A stretch of 64,000 nucleotides of DNA, taken from positions 4,216,001 through 4,280,000 of the forward strand of contig NZ_CP066218.1 of assembly GCF_016313185.1 (NCBI RefSeq), read 5' to 3'. Source of the DNA: Mycolicibacterium baixiangningiae. GTDB taxonomy: Bacteria > Actinomycetota > Actinomycetes > Mycobacteriales > Mycobacteriaceae. The notes below the pieces were generated by a model. It ran no database searches, was not told the DNA's origin, and saw only the letters and a program-made list of their open reading frames with translations. Below, piece by piece: positions 39,680-48,671 of the stretch. Every line of letters starts with the position of its first letter. Position 1 is the stretch's first letter. A program made the position numbers and the translations under genes.

Positions 39680-40240
39680 GTGTCCACGCAACAGCAACCC
39701 GCCCGCCTCCGGCTGCTGCAGGCTGCCGACGAACTGTTCTACGGGCGCGGCATCGCGAACACCGGCGTGGATGCCGTCATCGAGAGAGCCGGCGTCGCCA
39801 CCGGTTCGCTGTACAAGAACTTCCGCGGCAAGGACGACCTCGTCGCCGCCTACCTCGCCGACCGCGACCACCGCTGGCGCGAACTGTGGGAGACGTGCAT
39901 CGACGCCGAGGCCGATCCCGAGCAGCGGGTGCTGGCCATCTTCACCGCGGTCGAACGGTGGAGTTCGACGACATCGCTGTCCCGCGGCTGCGCCCACGTC
40001 GCGGCCGCGACCCAGTTACCGCCGGGCCATCCGGGTGTCACCGTCGTGGCTGATCACAAGCGCTATGTCGTCGCCCGGCTGGCCCGCGAGGTGGCCGCCG
40101 CCGGCCGCACGGATGCCGATGTGACCGCGCGCGACATCGCCCTGGTCTATGACGGCATGCTCAGTGCGCTGGCGGTAAGGGTCGAGCCGGATCCGGTCGG
40201 GCGGGCCCGGCGAATCGCCCGCGGGTTGCTGCACTCGTGA
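39680..40240 (+). CDS. TetR family regulator, divergent from MFS transporter
   Basis: 186 aa with helix-turn-helix IANTGVDAVIERAGVATGSL and YKNFRGKDDL, TetR/AcrR type similar to regulators of efflux genes. The GTG at 39680 has no ribosome site; TAGTTAC 10 bases upstream could act as -10 for a leaderless transcript. It probably represses the MFS gene. The stop codon is the first base triplet of a palindromic repeat. Confidence 0.88.
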   Translation: MSTQQQPARLRLLQAADELFYGRGIANTGVDAVIERAGVATGSLYKNFRGKDDLVAAYLADRDHRWRELWETCIDAEADPEQRVLAIFTAVERWSSTTSLSRGCAHVAAATQLPPGHPGVTVVADHKRYVVARLAREVAAAGRTDADVTARDIALVYDGMLSALAVRVEPDPVGRARRIARGLLHS

Positions 40241-40298
40241 TTTCGGCGTGACCGGTCGCGCTAGACGCGACTACTCACGCCGAAATCGCTCGGTCGGC
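40237..40298. repeat. 62-bp palindromic repeat, copy 1 (terminator-like)
   Basis: Arms 40239-40261 and 40265-40287 (23 bp each, 19 paired) flank a TAG loop and include part of the TetR stop codon. The whole 62 bp matches 48672-48733 with only four differences. Likely a transcription terminator for the TetR gene and also a dispersed repeat; the two copies enclose the GntR/ABC/RidA/ALDH cluster. Confidence 0.65.
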
Positions 40299-40345
40299 AA
40301 CGCGGCTGTATCCACCTGTTGACAACTAGTATCCGTCTACCTACG

Positions 40346-40359
40346 TTATGTATACATAA
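40346..40359. promoter_or_regulatory. GntR operator (perfect 14-bp palindrome)
   Basis: TTATGTATACATAA is perfectly symmetric and strikingly AT-rich for this genome, 29 bp upstream of the gntR start. It fits FadR/VanR-type sites of the TGTATACA kind. Likely autoregulation and control of the transport cluster. Confidence 0.7.
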
Positions 40360-40387
40360 TCGACGGAACGGATCCGAAAGAAGCGTC

Positions 40388-41035
40388 ATGGGTACATCTA
40401 CAGTCGGCAGTGCAGTGGTGGACGGGCTGCGCCACGCCCTGCTGACCGGTGAGATCCGTCCAGGCGTCAAGCTTTCGCAGTCCAGGCTGGCGGAGCAGTT
40501 CGGGGTGAGCCGTATCCCGGTACGCGAGGCGATGCAGACCCTCGTGGCCGAGGGGCTGGTGGAAACGATCAACGGTGCGCAATACGCGCGCCGGTTGTCG
40601 ATCCTGGAACTGCAGGAACTCTACGAGATGCGGATGGCCGTCGAGCCGAACCTGACCCAGGTCGCCGTCGCCGACCTCGGTAAGGCCGAGATCATCCAGA
40701 TGTCACAGTATTTCGACGTCATGTCGGAGACCGAGGACGTCGTCGAGTGGCTCGAGGCCAACGCCAATTTCCACGCGACCATCTATCACCGCGCCAACCG
40801 GCCGATGACCATTGCCCATGTCGACCAGCTACGCAAACTGGCCGACCGGTACCTCTACCTCCACCTCGCGGTGATCGGCAACGTCGAGCATCTGCAGGTC
40901 GAGCACGCCGCGATCCTGGACGCCGCCAAGGCCGGTGACGGCCCGCGGCTGAACGAACTTACGCGTACCCATCTGGAGACGTCGCACGAATTCATCGTGC
41001 GCTATTTACTCGCCAACGTTGAGGCGGGCGCGTAG
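40388..41035 (+). CDS. GntR family (FCD/VanR-like) regulator
   Basis: 215 aa: winged helix with SQSRLAEQFGVSRIPVREAM and an FCD effector domain (LYEMRMAVEPNLTQVAVADL, NANFHATIYHRANRPM, HAAILDAAKAGDGPRLNELT), whose His/Asp residues usually bind a metal. The ATG at 40388 is taken. First gene of the 40.4-48.7 kb cluster and probably its substrate-responsive regulator. Confidence 0.92.
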   Translation: MGTSTVGSAVVDGLRHALLTGEIRPGVKLSQSRLAEQFGVSRIPVREAMQTLVAEGLVETINGAQYARRLSILELQELYEMRMAVEPNLTQVAVADLGKAEIIQMSQYFDVMSETEDVVEWLEANANFHATIYHRANRPMTIAHVDQLRKLADRYLYLHLAVIGNVEHLQVEHAAILDAAKAGDGPRLNELTRTHLETSHEFIVRYLLANVEAGA

Positions 41036-41143
41036 GAGCGCCTGCTCCACCGGAGCAGTGCGTGTGAAGCACCCCCGATCGTCTTGCAGCCCGTCGCCCC
41101 GACCGCTGCTGCATGACGAATGCCCGAAATGAAAGGGAGAGCG

Positions 41144-42394
41144 TTGATCAACAACAAAGCCGCTCTTGGAATTCTCGCGAGTTCAGCGATGTTCCTTGCC
41201 GCGTGCAGCGGCGGCGGTTCCGGCGCAGACGGTGACGCCGTCAAGTTCGGCTGGCTGAATGGGATCACCGGCGACTACTCGTCGTACTACGAGCCGTCGC
41301 AAGCCGCCGTCACCATCGCGATCGACGAGATCAACGACAACGGAGGCGTACTCGGCAAGCCGGTCGAGCTGGTCACGGCCGACAACCTTTCGACCGTGGA
41401 AGGCGCGGTGCAGGGCTTCTCCCGCCTCGTCGACGTCGAAGGTGTCGTCGCGGTGGGCGGTGTGGAGTCCACCGGTGGCCTCGCGGTCCTCGACAGCGCC
41501 ACCGAATTGGAGATCCCCCTCTTCTGCCCCGGCTGCGGCACACCGGAACTGGACAAGCAGACCAGCGAATTCGTCTGGCGTATCACCGGATCTGACACCG
41601 ACGGCGGCACCATCGCCGCCCAGTTCGCCCGTGACTCCGGAGTCAAGCGGGTGGCGATCATGGCGCAGAACACCGAGGGAATGTCGGAGCCCGCCGACAT
41701 CTTCAAGAAGGTGTTCACCGAGGGAACCGGCGGCGAAGTGGTCGCCGACGTCCGGTTCAACCCGGGCCGCTCGTCCTATCAAGCCGAACTCGCCCAGGCC
41801 TTCGAAGCGAAGCCCGACGCGGTGTATCTCGCCGCGGGCCACGAGGCGGCGTCGGTCATCTTCCGCGAGTGGCAACGCCGCGGCTATGGCGGAAAGTTCT
41901 TCGTCTCACCGGATCTGGTGACCCCACCGATCGGCGGGCTGATGCCCGAACTCGAAGATGGCGTCGCCATCGGCGCGATCACCGCATACGACATCGACAC
42001 GCCCGCCTACAAGAGTTTCGCCGAGCGGTTCAAGGCCGAGACGGGCCAGGATCCCGCGGCGGGTGTATACGACGCCAACCAGTACGACCAGTACATCACG
42101 CTGGCACTCGCGATCACCAAGGCGCAGAGCACCGAGGGCGCGGCCATCGCCGCGGCGGTTCCGGAGGTGCTCAACGAAGGGGGCACCGTCGTGTACTCGT
42201 ACGCCGACGGCGTCAAGGAGCTCGAGGCAGGCAACGAGATCAACTACCAGGGTGCATCGGGTTCGTTGGACCTCAACGAGTTCGGCAGCCTTGCCGCGCC
42301 GCTGTTCGGTGAGCAGTTCATCATCGACGGTGCCTGGCAGCAGGTCAAGGTGCTCGAACTGGATCCCAAGCTCCGCGAGATCGTCCAGAAGTGA
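41144..42394 (+). CDS. ABC transporter substrate-binding lipoprotein (LivK/UrtA type)
   Basis: 416 aa with a lipoprotein signal MINNKAALGILASS ending in the lipobox LAAC (C21), then a type I periplasmic-binding domain (GDYSSYYEPSQAAVTIAIDE, INDNGGVLGKPVEL, DEINDNGG). AAAGGGAG at 41132-41139 favours the TTG at 41144; ATGs at 41120 and 41129 are in frame alternatives with no ribosome site. It delivers a small amide, amino acid or aromatic acid to the permeases downstream; the ligand is not assignable. Confidence 0.92.
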   Translation: MINNKAALGILASSAMFLAACSGGGSGADGDAVKFGWLNGITGDYSSYYEPSQAAVTIAIDEINDNGGVLGKPVELVTADNLSTVEGAVQGFSRLVDVEGVVAVGGVESTGGLAVLDSATELEIPLFCPGCGTPELDKQTSEFVWRITGSDTDGGTIAAQFARDSGVKRVAIMAQNTEGMSEPADIFKKVFTEGTGGEVVADVRFNPGRSSYQAELAQAFEAKPDAVYLAAGHEAASVIFREWQRRGYGGKFFVSPDLVTPPIGGLMPELEDGVAIGAITAYDIDTPAYKSFAERFKAETGQDPAAGVYDANQYDQYITLALAITKAQSTEGAAIAAAVPEVLNEGGTVVYSYADGVKELEAGNEINYQGASGSLDLNEFGSLAAPLFGEQFIIDGAWQQVKVLELDPKLREIVQK

Positions 42395-42466
42395 TGGTTG
42401 CCGGCGGTCACCGATGGATCCGGTGACCGCCGGCGAATCCACCCGCACCCGGAAAGACGGTATGAC

Positions 42467-43330
42467 GTGCAGTATGTGATATTCGGCCTGGTCACCGGAA
42501 GCATCCTCGCGATGGCGACGGTCGGGTTCTCCATGGTCCGCCAGACTGAGGGCTTCCTCAACATCGCCCACGGTCAGTTCCTCGCGCTGGCAGCCTTCCT
42601 CGGCCTGTACGCGTCGCGGGACTGGGGCATGCCGACGTGGGCCGCCGCCCTGTTCGCCGCCATCGCCACCGGACTGGCCGCGGTGGTGCTCTCGATCGTC
42701 ATCTTCGAGCCCATCCGCCAGAAAGGCGTTCTGGTCCAGCTCTTCTCGTCGGTGGGCGTCGCGTACGTCATCTACGGAGCGCTCGTGATGATCTTCGGCG
42801 CCAACCTGCAGCACTTCGAGGTGTCGTTCGGCGCCTCCTACGACGTGCTCGGTATGCAGATCTCCTTCGGGGAGCTGGCGATTATCGTGACGGCCGCGGT
42901 GTCGATCCTCGCGCTGCACCTGTTCCTGACCAGGACGCCGGCGGGTATCTCGATCCGCGCGGTCGCCAGCAATCCGGACCTCGCCAGGGTCCGGGGCATC
43001 TCCACCCGAACCGTGTCCTACCAGGTGTGGTTCATCGCGGGGTTCCTCGCGGGCCTCGCCGGGGTCATGATCGGGATCATCGGGTCCGTCGGCCCCGAAC
43101 TCGGTTGGCAGAACATCATTCTGGTTCTGGCCGCAGCGGTGCTGGGCGGTCTGGGAAGTACCTACGGTGTCATCGTCGCCAGCCTGTTCCTCGGCCTGGC
43201 GATGGACCTCAGTGCGCTCCTCATCCCGACGTCGTACCGCTCCGTGGTCGCGTTCGCCGCTCTCATCATCGTTCTGCTGGTCAGGCCGAGCGGCCTGTTC
43301 AGCGTCAGGCAGCGAAAGCAGGCCGCGTAA
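42467..43330 (+). CDS. branched-chain-amino-acid-type ABC permease (LivH family)
   Basis: 287 aa with about 8 TM helices. LivH hallmarks are YVIFGLVTGSILAMATVGFS, GFLNIAHGQFLALAAFLGLY, IRAVASNPDLARVRGI and VLGGLGSTYGVIVASL. GTG start at 42467, with GGAAAG about 10 bases upstream. Ends sharing a base with the second permease gene (TAATG). Confidence 0.92.
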   Translation: MQYVIFGLVTGSILAMATVGFSMVRQTEGFLNIAHGQFLALAAFLGLYASRDWGMPTWAAALFAAIATGLAAVVLSIVIFEPIRQKGVLVQLFSSVGVAYVIYGALVMIFGANLQHFEVSFGASYDVLGMQISFGELAIIVTAAVSILALHLFLTRTPAGISIRAVASNPDLARVRGISTRTVSYQVWFIAGFLAGLAGVMIGIIGSVGPELGWQNIILVLAAAVLGGLGSTYGVIVASLFLGLAMDLSALLIPTSYRSVVAFAALIIVLLVRPSGLFSVRQRKQAA

Positions 43331-44310
43331 TGAACTCCTTGTTCGTCTTCCTCATCGGTGTGCTGACGCTGGCCGCCATCTACGGTGCGCTGGCCATGGT
43401 GCTCAACCTCGTCGCCGGGTGGGCGGGGATGTGGGACCTCGGCGTTGCGGGCCTGGTGGCCGTCGCCGCCTACTCGTACATCCTGCTCACCCAGACAAAG
43501 GTCGATGGTCTCTGGTTCTCACCGGGCTGGCCCATGGCGGCGGGAATCGTCGGTGCGGCGGTGATCACCGCGGTGGCCGCCCTGCTGATCGCGTTGCCGG
43601 CCATCCGGTTACGCGGTGAGTTCTTCCTGATCACCACCCTCGCCTTCGCCGAGGTGATCCACCAGATCGCGGTGAGCGAGACCCGGTTGACCCGCGGGAC
43701 CACCGGCTTCTCCTCCATCGACCGTCCGTTCAAAGACCTGGTCCCCGCCGCCGACTACCGACTGCTGCTGCTGGGCATGGCCGTGGCGGTCGCCGCGGCG
43801 ATCTACCTGCTGACCAACCGGCTCGCCAAGACGCCGTTCGTGAGGCTCCTGCGGGCCAGTCGCGACAACGAGGCCGTCGCCCGTTCACTGGGGAAGAACG
43901 TGGTGCGCTACCGGATCATCACCTATGTCTTCGCGGGTGGGCTGATCGGCGTCATCACCCCGCTGTACCTGTGGCACGTCCGCAGTGTGGTGCCGTCGCT
44001 GTTCGTCTCCGAACTCACATTCGTCGTGTGGACCGCCCTGGTGATCGGTGGCGTCGCGAGCCGCAAGGGGCCGTTGATCGGCGCCGTCCTGCTGATCGTG
44101 TGCACCGAACTGCTGACCTTCCTGCAGGGTTCGGCCGAGTACGCGCAGATGCTCGCGGCCACCCGCCCGATGATCCTGGGCCTTCTGCTGATCCTGGTGC
44201 TGCGGTTCCGCAATGAGGGCCTGGTGAGCGAGCGGTCGTCGTTCCGGCTGACCGAGCGAGATCTGGGATCGCCGATCACTGCCGATCGAAAGAGGGTGAA
44301 GGCCAGATGA
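43330..44310 (+). CDS. branched-chain-amino-acid-type ABC permease (LivM family)
   Basis: 326 aa with about 9-10 TM helices. Typical are NLVAGWAGMWDLGVAGLVAV, PAIRLRGEFFLITTLAFAEV, RASRDNEAVARSLGKNVVRY and the final GPLIGAVLLIV. The basic C-tail (ADRKRVKAR) overlaps the ATPase gene start. Forms the heterodimeric channel with the LivH-type permease. Confidence 0.92.
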   Translation: MNSLFVFLIGVLTLAAIYGALAMVLNLVAGWAGMWDLGVAGLVAVAAYSYILLTQTKVDGLWFSPGWPMAAGIVGAAVITAVAALLIALPAIRLRGEFFLITTLAFAEVIHQIAVSETRLTRGTTGFSSIDRPFKDLVPAADYRLLLLGMAVAVAAAIYLLTNRLAKTPFVRLLRASRDNEAVARSLGKNVVRYRIITYVFAGGLIGVITPLYLWHVRSVVPSLFVSELTFVVWTALVIGGVASRKGPLIGAVLLIVCTELLTFLQGSAEYAQMLAATRPMILGLLLILVLRFRNEGLVSERSSFRLTERDLGSPITADRKRVKAR

Positions 44311-45086
44311 GTTCTCGAACCGACACGGACATCGCCCTGCGAGCGAGCAAGGTCAGCAAGTCATTCGGTGGTGTGCACGCCGTCGCCGACGTGTCCATCG
44401 ATGCCCCGAAGGGCACGATCACCGCGGTCATCGGTCCCAACGGTGCAGGCAAGACCAGCTTGTTCAACGTCCTGACCGGGTTCGATCAGGCCGACACCGG
44501 CGAGGTCACCCTGTTCGGCAAGCGGATCGAGCGTGAGCCGGCCTGGAAGATCGCCCGCTCGGGTATGGTGCGGTCCTTCCAGACGCCGGTGGGCTTCCCG
44601 CTGCTGTCGGTGTGGGAGAACCTGATGACCGCGGGGGCCGACGCGTCGGAATCACTGTGGCGCGGTCTGTTCCGGCGCGGTCAATGGCGCGGTCTGGAAC
44701 GTGACACCGCAGCGCGCGCGGACGCCCTGCTCACCGAGCTGGGCTTGGCCTCGGTCAAGGATCAGCGGTTGGAGGATCTGACCGCGGGCCAGACGAAGCT
44801 CGTGGACTTCGCGCGCCTGCTGATGGTCGAACCGCAGATGGTGCTGCTCGACGAACCCGCGGCGGGCGTCGCCCCCAGTGGTATCGGGCGGCTGGCCGAA
44901 CAGGTCAGGAACCTGCGGGAGCGCGGCATCACGCTGCTCATCATCGACCACAACATCCAGTTCGTCTTCGAGGTGTCCGAATACATCTACGTGATGGCCG
45001 AGGGCCGTGTGGTGGTGTCCGGCACCCCCAAGGAGATCGCCGAACATCCGATGGTCGCCGAAATCTATCTCGGGAGCTCGAAATGA
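44307..45086 (+). CDS. ABC transporter ATPase (LivG family)
   Basis: 259 aa: Walker A GPNGAGKTS, LivG-type signature DLTAGQTKLVDFARLL, Walker B MVLLDEPAAGV and H-loop IIDHNIQFVFEV. It overlaps the permease by ATGA. The signature LTAGQ replaces the usual LSGGQ. Confidence 0.93.
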   Translation: MSSRTDTDIALRASKVSKSFGGVHAVADVSIDAPKGTITAVIGPNGAGKTSLFNVLTGFDQADTGEVTLFGKRIEREPAWKIARSGMVRSFQTPVGFPLLSVWENLMTAGADASESLWRGLFRRGQWRGLERDTAARADALLTELGLASVKDQRLEDLTAGQTKLVDFARLLMVEPQMVLLDEPAAGVAPSGIGRLAEQVRNLRERGITLLIIDHNIQFVFEVSEYIYVMAEGRVVVSGTPKEIAEHPMVAEIYLGSSK

Positions 45087-45805
45087 CGGTCCTGGACGTA
45101 CGGGAGCTGACCGCCGGCTACGGCAAACTGCCGGTGATCCACGAGGTCTCGCTCTCGGTGCGAGCCAACGAGACGGTAGCGCTGGTGGGGCCCAACGGCG
45201 CGGGCAAGTCGACCCTGCTGAAGTCGGTGTTCGGTCTGGTCACGCCGATGTCGGGGCGCGTCGAGTTCATGGGCACCGACCTGGGGACGGTGGCCACCGC
45301 TGCGATGGTCAAACTCGGCATGGCCTATGTACCGCAGGGCGGCAACACCTTTCCCGCCCTCTCCGTCGAGGAGAACCTGCGGGTGGCGTTGATGCCCAAC
45401 GGCCGCGCGAAGATGAGCGCCGGGATCGATACCGCCTTCGACCGATTCCCCTCGCTGCGCAAGCGCCGCAACAGCAGCGCGTCCACCCTGTCCGGTGGCG
45501 AACGGCAGATGCTCGCCGTCGCGGGTGCGCTGGCGTCCGAGCCGAAACTGGTGGCGCTCGACGAGCCCACCACCGGACTGGCGCCGACGATCGTGCAGGA
45601 ACTGATCGGCCGGATCGCCGAGGCCACCGGTGACGGAGTCGGCGTGCTGTGGGTGGTCGAGGAGAACCCTGCGGTGATCCTGCCGCACTGCGACCGAGTC
45701 CACATCATGCAGGGCGGCCGGATCAGCGCCGAACAGGCGGTGGCCACCGTCCTCGAGGACGAGGGACTCCGGAAGTTGTTCTTCGGCATCGACGAAGCGC
45801 ACTGA
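45083..45805 (+). CDS. ABC transporter ATPase (LivF family)
   Basis: 240 aa: Walker A GPNGAGKST, LAYVPQGGNTFPALSVEENL-like Q-loop region, signature LSGGERQM, Walker B LVALDEPTTGLAP, and a divergent H-loop (WVVEENPA). Starts at an ATG overlapping the LivG-type gene. The gene ends in a strong hairpin, so downstream expression may be reduced. Confidence 0.93.
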   Translation: MTVLDVRELTAGYGKLPVIHEVSLSVRANETVALVGPNGAGKSTLLKSVFGLVTPMSGRVEFMGTDLGTVATAAMVKLGMAYVPQGGNTFPALSVEENLRVALMPNGRAKMSAGIDTAFDRFPSLRKRRNSSASTLSGGERQMLAVAGALASEPKLVALDEPTTGLAPTIVQELIGRIAEATGDGVGVLWVVEENPAVILPHCDRVHIMQGGRISAEQAVATVLEDEGLRKLFFGIDEAH

Positions 45806-45814
45806 CCGCTTCGT
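45792..45814. terminator. stop-codon hairpin after the ABC transporter genes
   Basis: ACGAAGCG (45792-45799) and CGCTTCGT (45807-45814) form a perfect 8-bp stem whose 7-base loop contains the stop codon. No T-tract. A second small hairpin (AGGCC/GGCCT, 45821-45835) follows. Confidence 0.5.
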
Positions 45815-45863
45815 GCCACCAGGCCCACGCGGCCTGTCGATAAACATCAACTCATTCGAAATG

Positions 45864-45885
45864 GGCGGGGCGACCCGCCGGGAGG
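45864..45885 (+). promoter_or_regulatory. GC hairpin abutting the RidA gene ribosome-binding site
   Basis: GGCGGG (45864-45869) and CCCGCC (45874-45879) pair perfectly around a GCGA (GNRA) tetraloop, immediately followed by GGGAGG (45880-45885), the ribosome site for the ATG at 45895. The stem could stabilise the 5' end or set ribosome access. Confidence 0.4.
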
Positions 45886-45894
45886 TAGTTCAGC

Positions 45895-47091
45895 ATGTCC
45901 TACGCCAGCAGCGAGTCTCACACCGTCGAAGCGATCCTCGACGAACGGGTATTCATCAGCGACGGCCTGGTCTTCGTCTCCGGGTTGACCGCTGCGGATC
46001 CGGGAACGGGCATCCCCGAGCAGGCTTCGGTCTCAAAGGAATTCCCGTACTACGGCGCCGACATCCAGAAGCAGACCACGTACCTTCTGGAGAAGCTCAC
46101 GCGTCTGCTGGAGACGCAGGGCTGCGGGCTGGAAGACGTGGTGAAGACCCAGGTCTTCATCACCGATTGCCGGCTGTTCGACGCATTCGATCAGGTATGG
46201 AAGCGGTTTTTCCCGGTACCGCCGCCGCGGACCACCGTTGGTGTCGGCGCCGAGGCGATGGCGATTCCCGGCGCACTGGTCTCGGTGGATGTCATCGCCG
46301 CGCGGCCGGACGTGCTGAACATCCGCCACCTCGACAGCCCGCGGCTGCCCAAACCGTTGGCCAACTACACACCGTGTGTCGCAGCGGGTGACTGGCTGTT
46401 CCTGGCCGGCCAGCTGCCCACGGAATTCGGAGCCACCGGCCTGGCCCCGGCAGCGCAGGTGAATCCTTCTTTCCCGCAGCACTTCTCGCCGTTCCTGGCG
46501 CAGGCGAAGTACACCATCGGCGTGTGCCGGACGTTGCTGGAGGATTCGGGCAGCGACTGGGACCACGTTGTCCGGGTGCACGTCTTCCTCAAGAACATGG
46601 CCGACGCGCCGCTGTTCGAGGCGTTGTGGGAGGACATGTTCGACGGCGCGGCCCCGCCACACCTGGTGCTCGGCGTCGAAGAACTTCTCACCGGCGGTGC
46701 GCAGATCGAGATCGACGTGATCGCTGTGCGCACCGGTACCGCCATGGCGCAGGCCGCGAGCAATGTGACAGCGCCTGCGGGGCAGTCGATTTCGACCAGA
46801 GGTCTGGGCTTCACCCGGTTCTCCGTCGCCCAGGTGGAGGTCGGCGAATCCGACCACCGTCTGTTCGCGGTGTCAGGGGCGGTACGGGCTGCCTTGGAGT
46901 GCGCAGCCGCACAGGCCGGCGACAACGCCGAACCGCTCAAGGTGCACGCCTTCCTGCCGCAGCCGACCGACGTGTACGCGTTCGGTCGGGTCGTGCTGGA
47001 CACGGCCGCGGCGGGCGCCGCGATCACCACCTCACCGTCGGTCGACGCGTCGAACCTCGGCCTCGAAATCGTCTACCGCGTTGGCGCGTGA
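45895..47091 (+). CDS. triple-domain RidA/YjgF protein
   Basis: 398 aa containing two clear and one degenerate RidA/YjgF domains in tandem: residues about 14-140, 147-285 and 300-398. RidA proteins deaminate reactive enamine/imine intermediates as homotrimers, using an Arg in a PxRxxV context at subunit interfaces. Domain 1 keeps it (PPRTTVGVG, R112), domain 2 has His instead (PPHLVLGVEE, H256), and domain 3 lacks the loop but keeps the final strand (LEIVYRVGA). GGGAGG is well placed. The gene sits between the transporter and an aldehyde dehydrogenase, suggesting a catabolic role in metabolising the imported compound. Confidence 0.85.
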   Translation: MSYASSESHTVEAILDERVFISDGLVFVSGLTAADPGTGIPEQASVSKEFPYYGADIQKQTTYLLEKLTRLLETQGCGLEDVVKTQVFITDCRLFDAFDQVWKRFFPVPPPRTTVGVGAEAMAIPGALVSVDVIAARPDVLNIRHLDSPRLPKPLANYTPCVAAGDWLFLAGQLPTEFGATGLAPAAQVNPSFPQHFSPFLAQAKYTIGVCRTLLEDSGSDWDHVVRVHVFLKNMADAPLFEALWEDMFDGAAPPHLVLGVEELLTGGAQIEIDVIAVRTGTAMAQAASNVTAPAGQSISTRGLGFTRFSVAQVEVGESDHRLFAVSGAVRAALECAAAQAGDNAEPLKVHAFLPQPTDVYAFGRVVLDTAAAGAAITTSPSVDASNLGLEIVYRVGA

Positions 47092-47142
47092 CCTCCCGCG
47101 TCGATACGCAGAACTGAACGAGAGATGAAGGAACACACCACA

Positions 47143-48660
47143 ATGCTCACCGAACAAACGCCCACCGAACAGCTCACCGCCGAGAAGCTTCTGATCGACG
47201 GACGTGAGGTCGAAGGGCACGGGCAGCTCATCGACGTCGTCAACCCCGCGACGGGTCAGCCGTTCGCCCGATGCCACTGCGCCGATGCCTCCGACATCGA
47301 CGCCGCCGTCGCGGCGGGGCAGGCCGCGTTCGACTCGGGCGTCTGGCGGGACGCCCCGATCCACGAACGGGCCAAGACCCTGAACCGATTCGCCGATCTC
47401 CTCGAGGCGAACATGGCCGAGTTGTACCGCCTGGAGACGGTGAACAACGGTCGCCCGATCACCGAGACCAAGGCTCAGATCACCCGGCTGCCGGAGTGGT
47501 ACCGCTACAACGCGGCGCTGCTGCTCGCCGATCGCACGTCCGTGGTGCCGATGACCGGCCCGTACCACTCGTACACGACGCGGATGCCGCTCGGCGTCGT
47601 GGGGATCCTGTCCTCGTTCAACCACCCGCTGATGATCGCCTCGAAGAGCTTGGCGCCCGCGCTCGCCACGGGGAACAGCGTGGTGCTCAAACCGTCTGAG
47701 CAGACACCGCTGACCGCATTGGTCGTCGGCAAGTTGGCGCTCGAGGCCGGGGTCCCGCCGGGAGTGCTCAATGTGGTGCCCGGACTCGGCCCGACCGCCG
47801 GTGTGCGGTTGGTCGAGCATCCGCAGGTGAAGAAGGCCGTGTTCACCGGAGGCACCGAACCCGGCCGCTCGATCGCGGTGGCCACCGCGCAGCGGTTCGC
47901 GAAAGCCACTCTGGAACTGGGCGGCAAGAGCCCCGTACTCGTCTTCGACGACACCCCGGTCGACGTCGCGGCCCGTGGCACGGCGTTCGGCGGGTTCGTC
48001 GGCGCAGGCCAGACGTGCATCGCCGGCACTCGGCTGATCGTGCAATCCACGATCTACGACGAGTTCGTCGACCATCTGGTTGCGGCCGCCGAGGCCATCC
48101 GCATCGGTGACCCGGACCTGGCGGAAACCCAATTGGGACCGGTCATCTCGGAGCGTGCGCGACGGCGCATCCTCGACTACGTCGACCTCGGGGTCTCCGA
48201 GGGCGCCGTGGTCGCGACAGGCGGACGGCCGGCCGAGGTCAGTGGTCTCGACGGGTTCTTCGTGCAGCCGACGGTGTTGCATGACGTCCACAACGGGATG
48301 CGGGTGGCCCGGGAGGAGATCTTCGGACCGGTGCTCGTGGTGATCCCGTTCGACGACGAGGACCAGGCGGTCGACATCGCCAACGATTCCGACTTCGGGC
48401 TGGGTTCGTCGATCTGGACCCGCGACGTCGCCCGGGCCCACCGCGTGGCCTCGCGCCTCGAACAGGGCATCGTCTGGGTCAATGACCACCACCGGCTCGA
48501 TCCGGCCTCGCCGTGGGGTGGTGTACGCGAGTCCGGGCAGGGACGTGAAGGAGGGTGGGAATCGTTCCACGACTTCACCCAGGTCCGCAGTGTCACCGTG
48601 CGCACCAGCCCCGACGACGTGGACTGGTATGGCGGTGTCGGGCAGGAACGCTTGAACTGA
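47143..48660 (+). CDS. aldehyde dehydrogenase (NAD(P)-dependent)
   Basis: 505 aa ALDH superfamily enzyme that oxidises an aldehyde to the acid. Catalytic Cys292 (GQTCIAG), general base Glu258 (LELGGKSP) and N160 (FNHPL) are in place; the cofactor loop FTGGTEPGRSIAVA is present. AAGGA at 47128-47132 suits the ATG at 47143; an ATG at 47125 adds six residues. Last gene of the GntR cluster, followed by the second palindromic repeat. Confidence 0.93.
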   Translation: MLTEQTPTEQLTAEKLLIDGREVEGHGQLIDVVNPATGQPFARCHCADASDIDAAVAAGQAAFDSGVWRDAPIHERAKTLNRFADLLEANMAELYRLETVNNGRPITETKAQITRLPEWYRYNAALLLADRTSVVPMTGPYHSYTTRMPLGVVGILSSFNHPLMIASKSLAPALATGNSVVLKPSEQTPLTALVVGKLALEAGVPPGVLNVVPGLGPTAGVRLVEHPQVKKAVFTGGTEPGRSIAVATAQRFAKATLELGGKSPVLVFDDTPVDVAARGTAFGGFVGAGQTCIAGTRLIVQSTIYDEFVDHLVAAAEAIRIGDPDLAETQLGPVISERARRRILDYVDLGVSEGAVVATGGRPAEVSGLDGFFVQPTVLHDVHNGMRVAREEIFGPVLVVIPFDDEDQAVDIANDSDFGLGSSIWTRDVARAHRVASRLEQGIVWVNDHHRLDPASPWGGVRESGQGREGGWESFHDFTQVRSVTVRTSPDDVDWYGGVGQERLN

Positions 48661-48671
48661 GCCCGATCTGT

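Noticed and set aside
45813..46391. 192-codon frame beginning upstream of the RidA gene
   Set aside because: Out-of-frame shadow of the RidA gene; the ribosome site at 45880-45885 serves the ATG at 45895.
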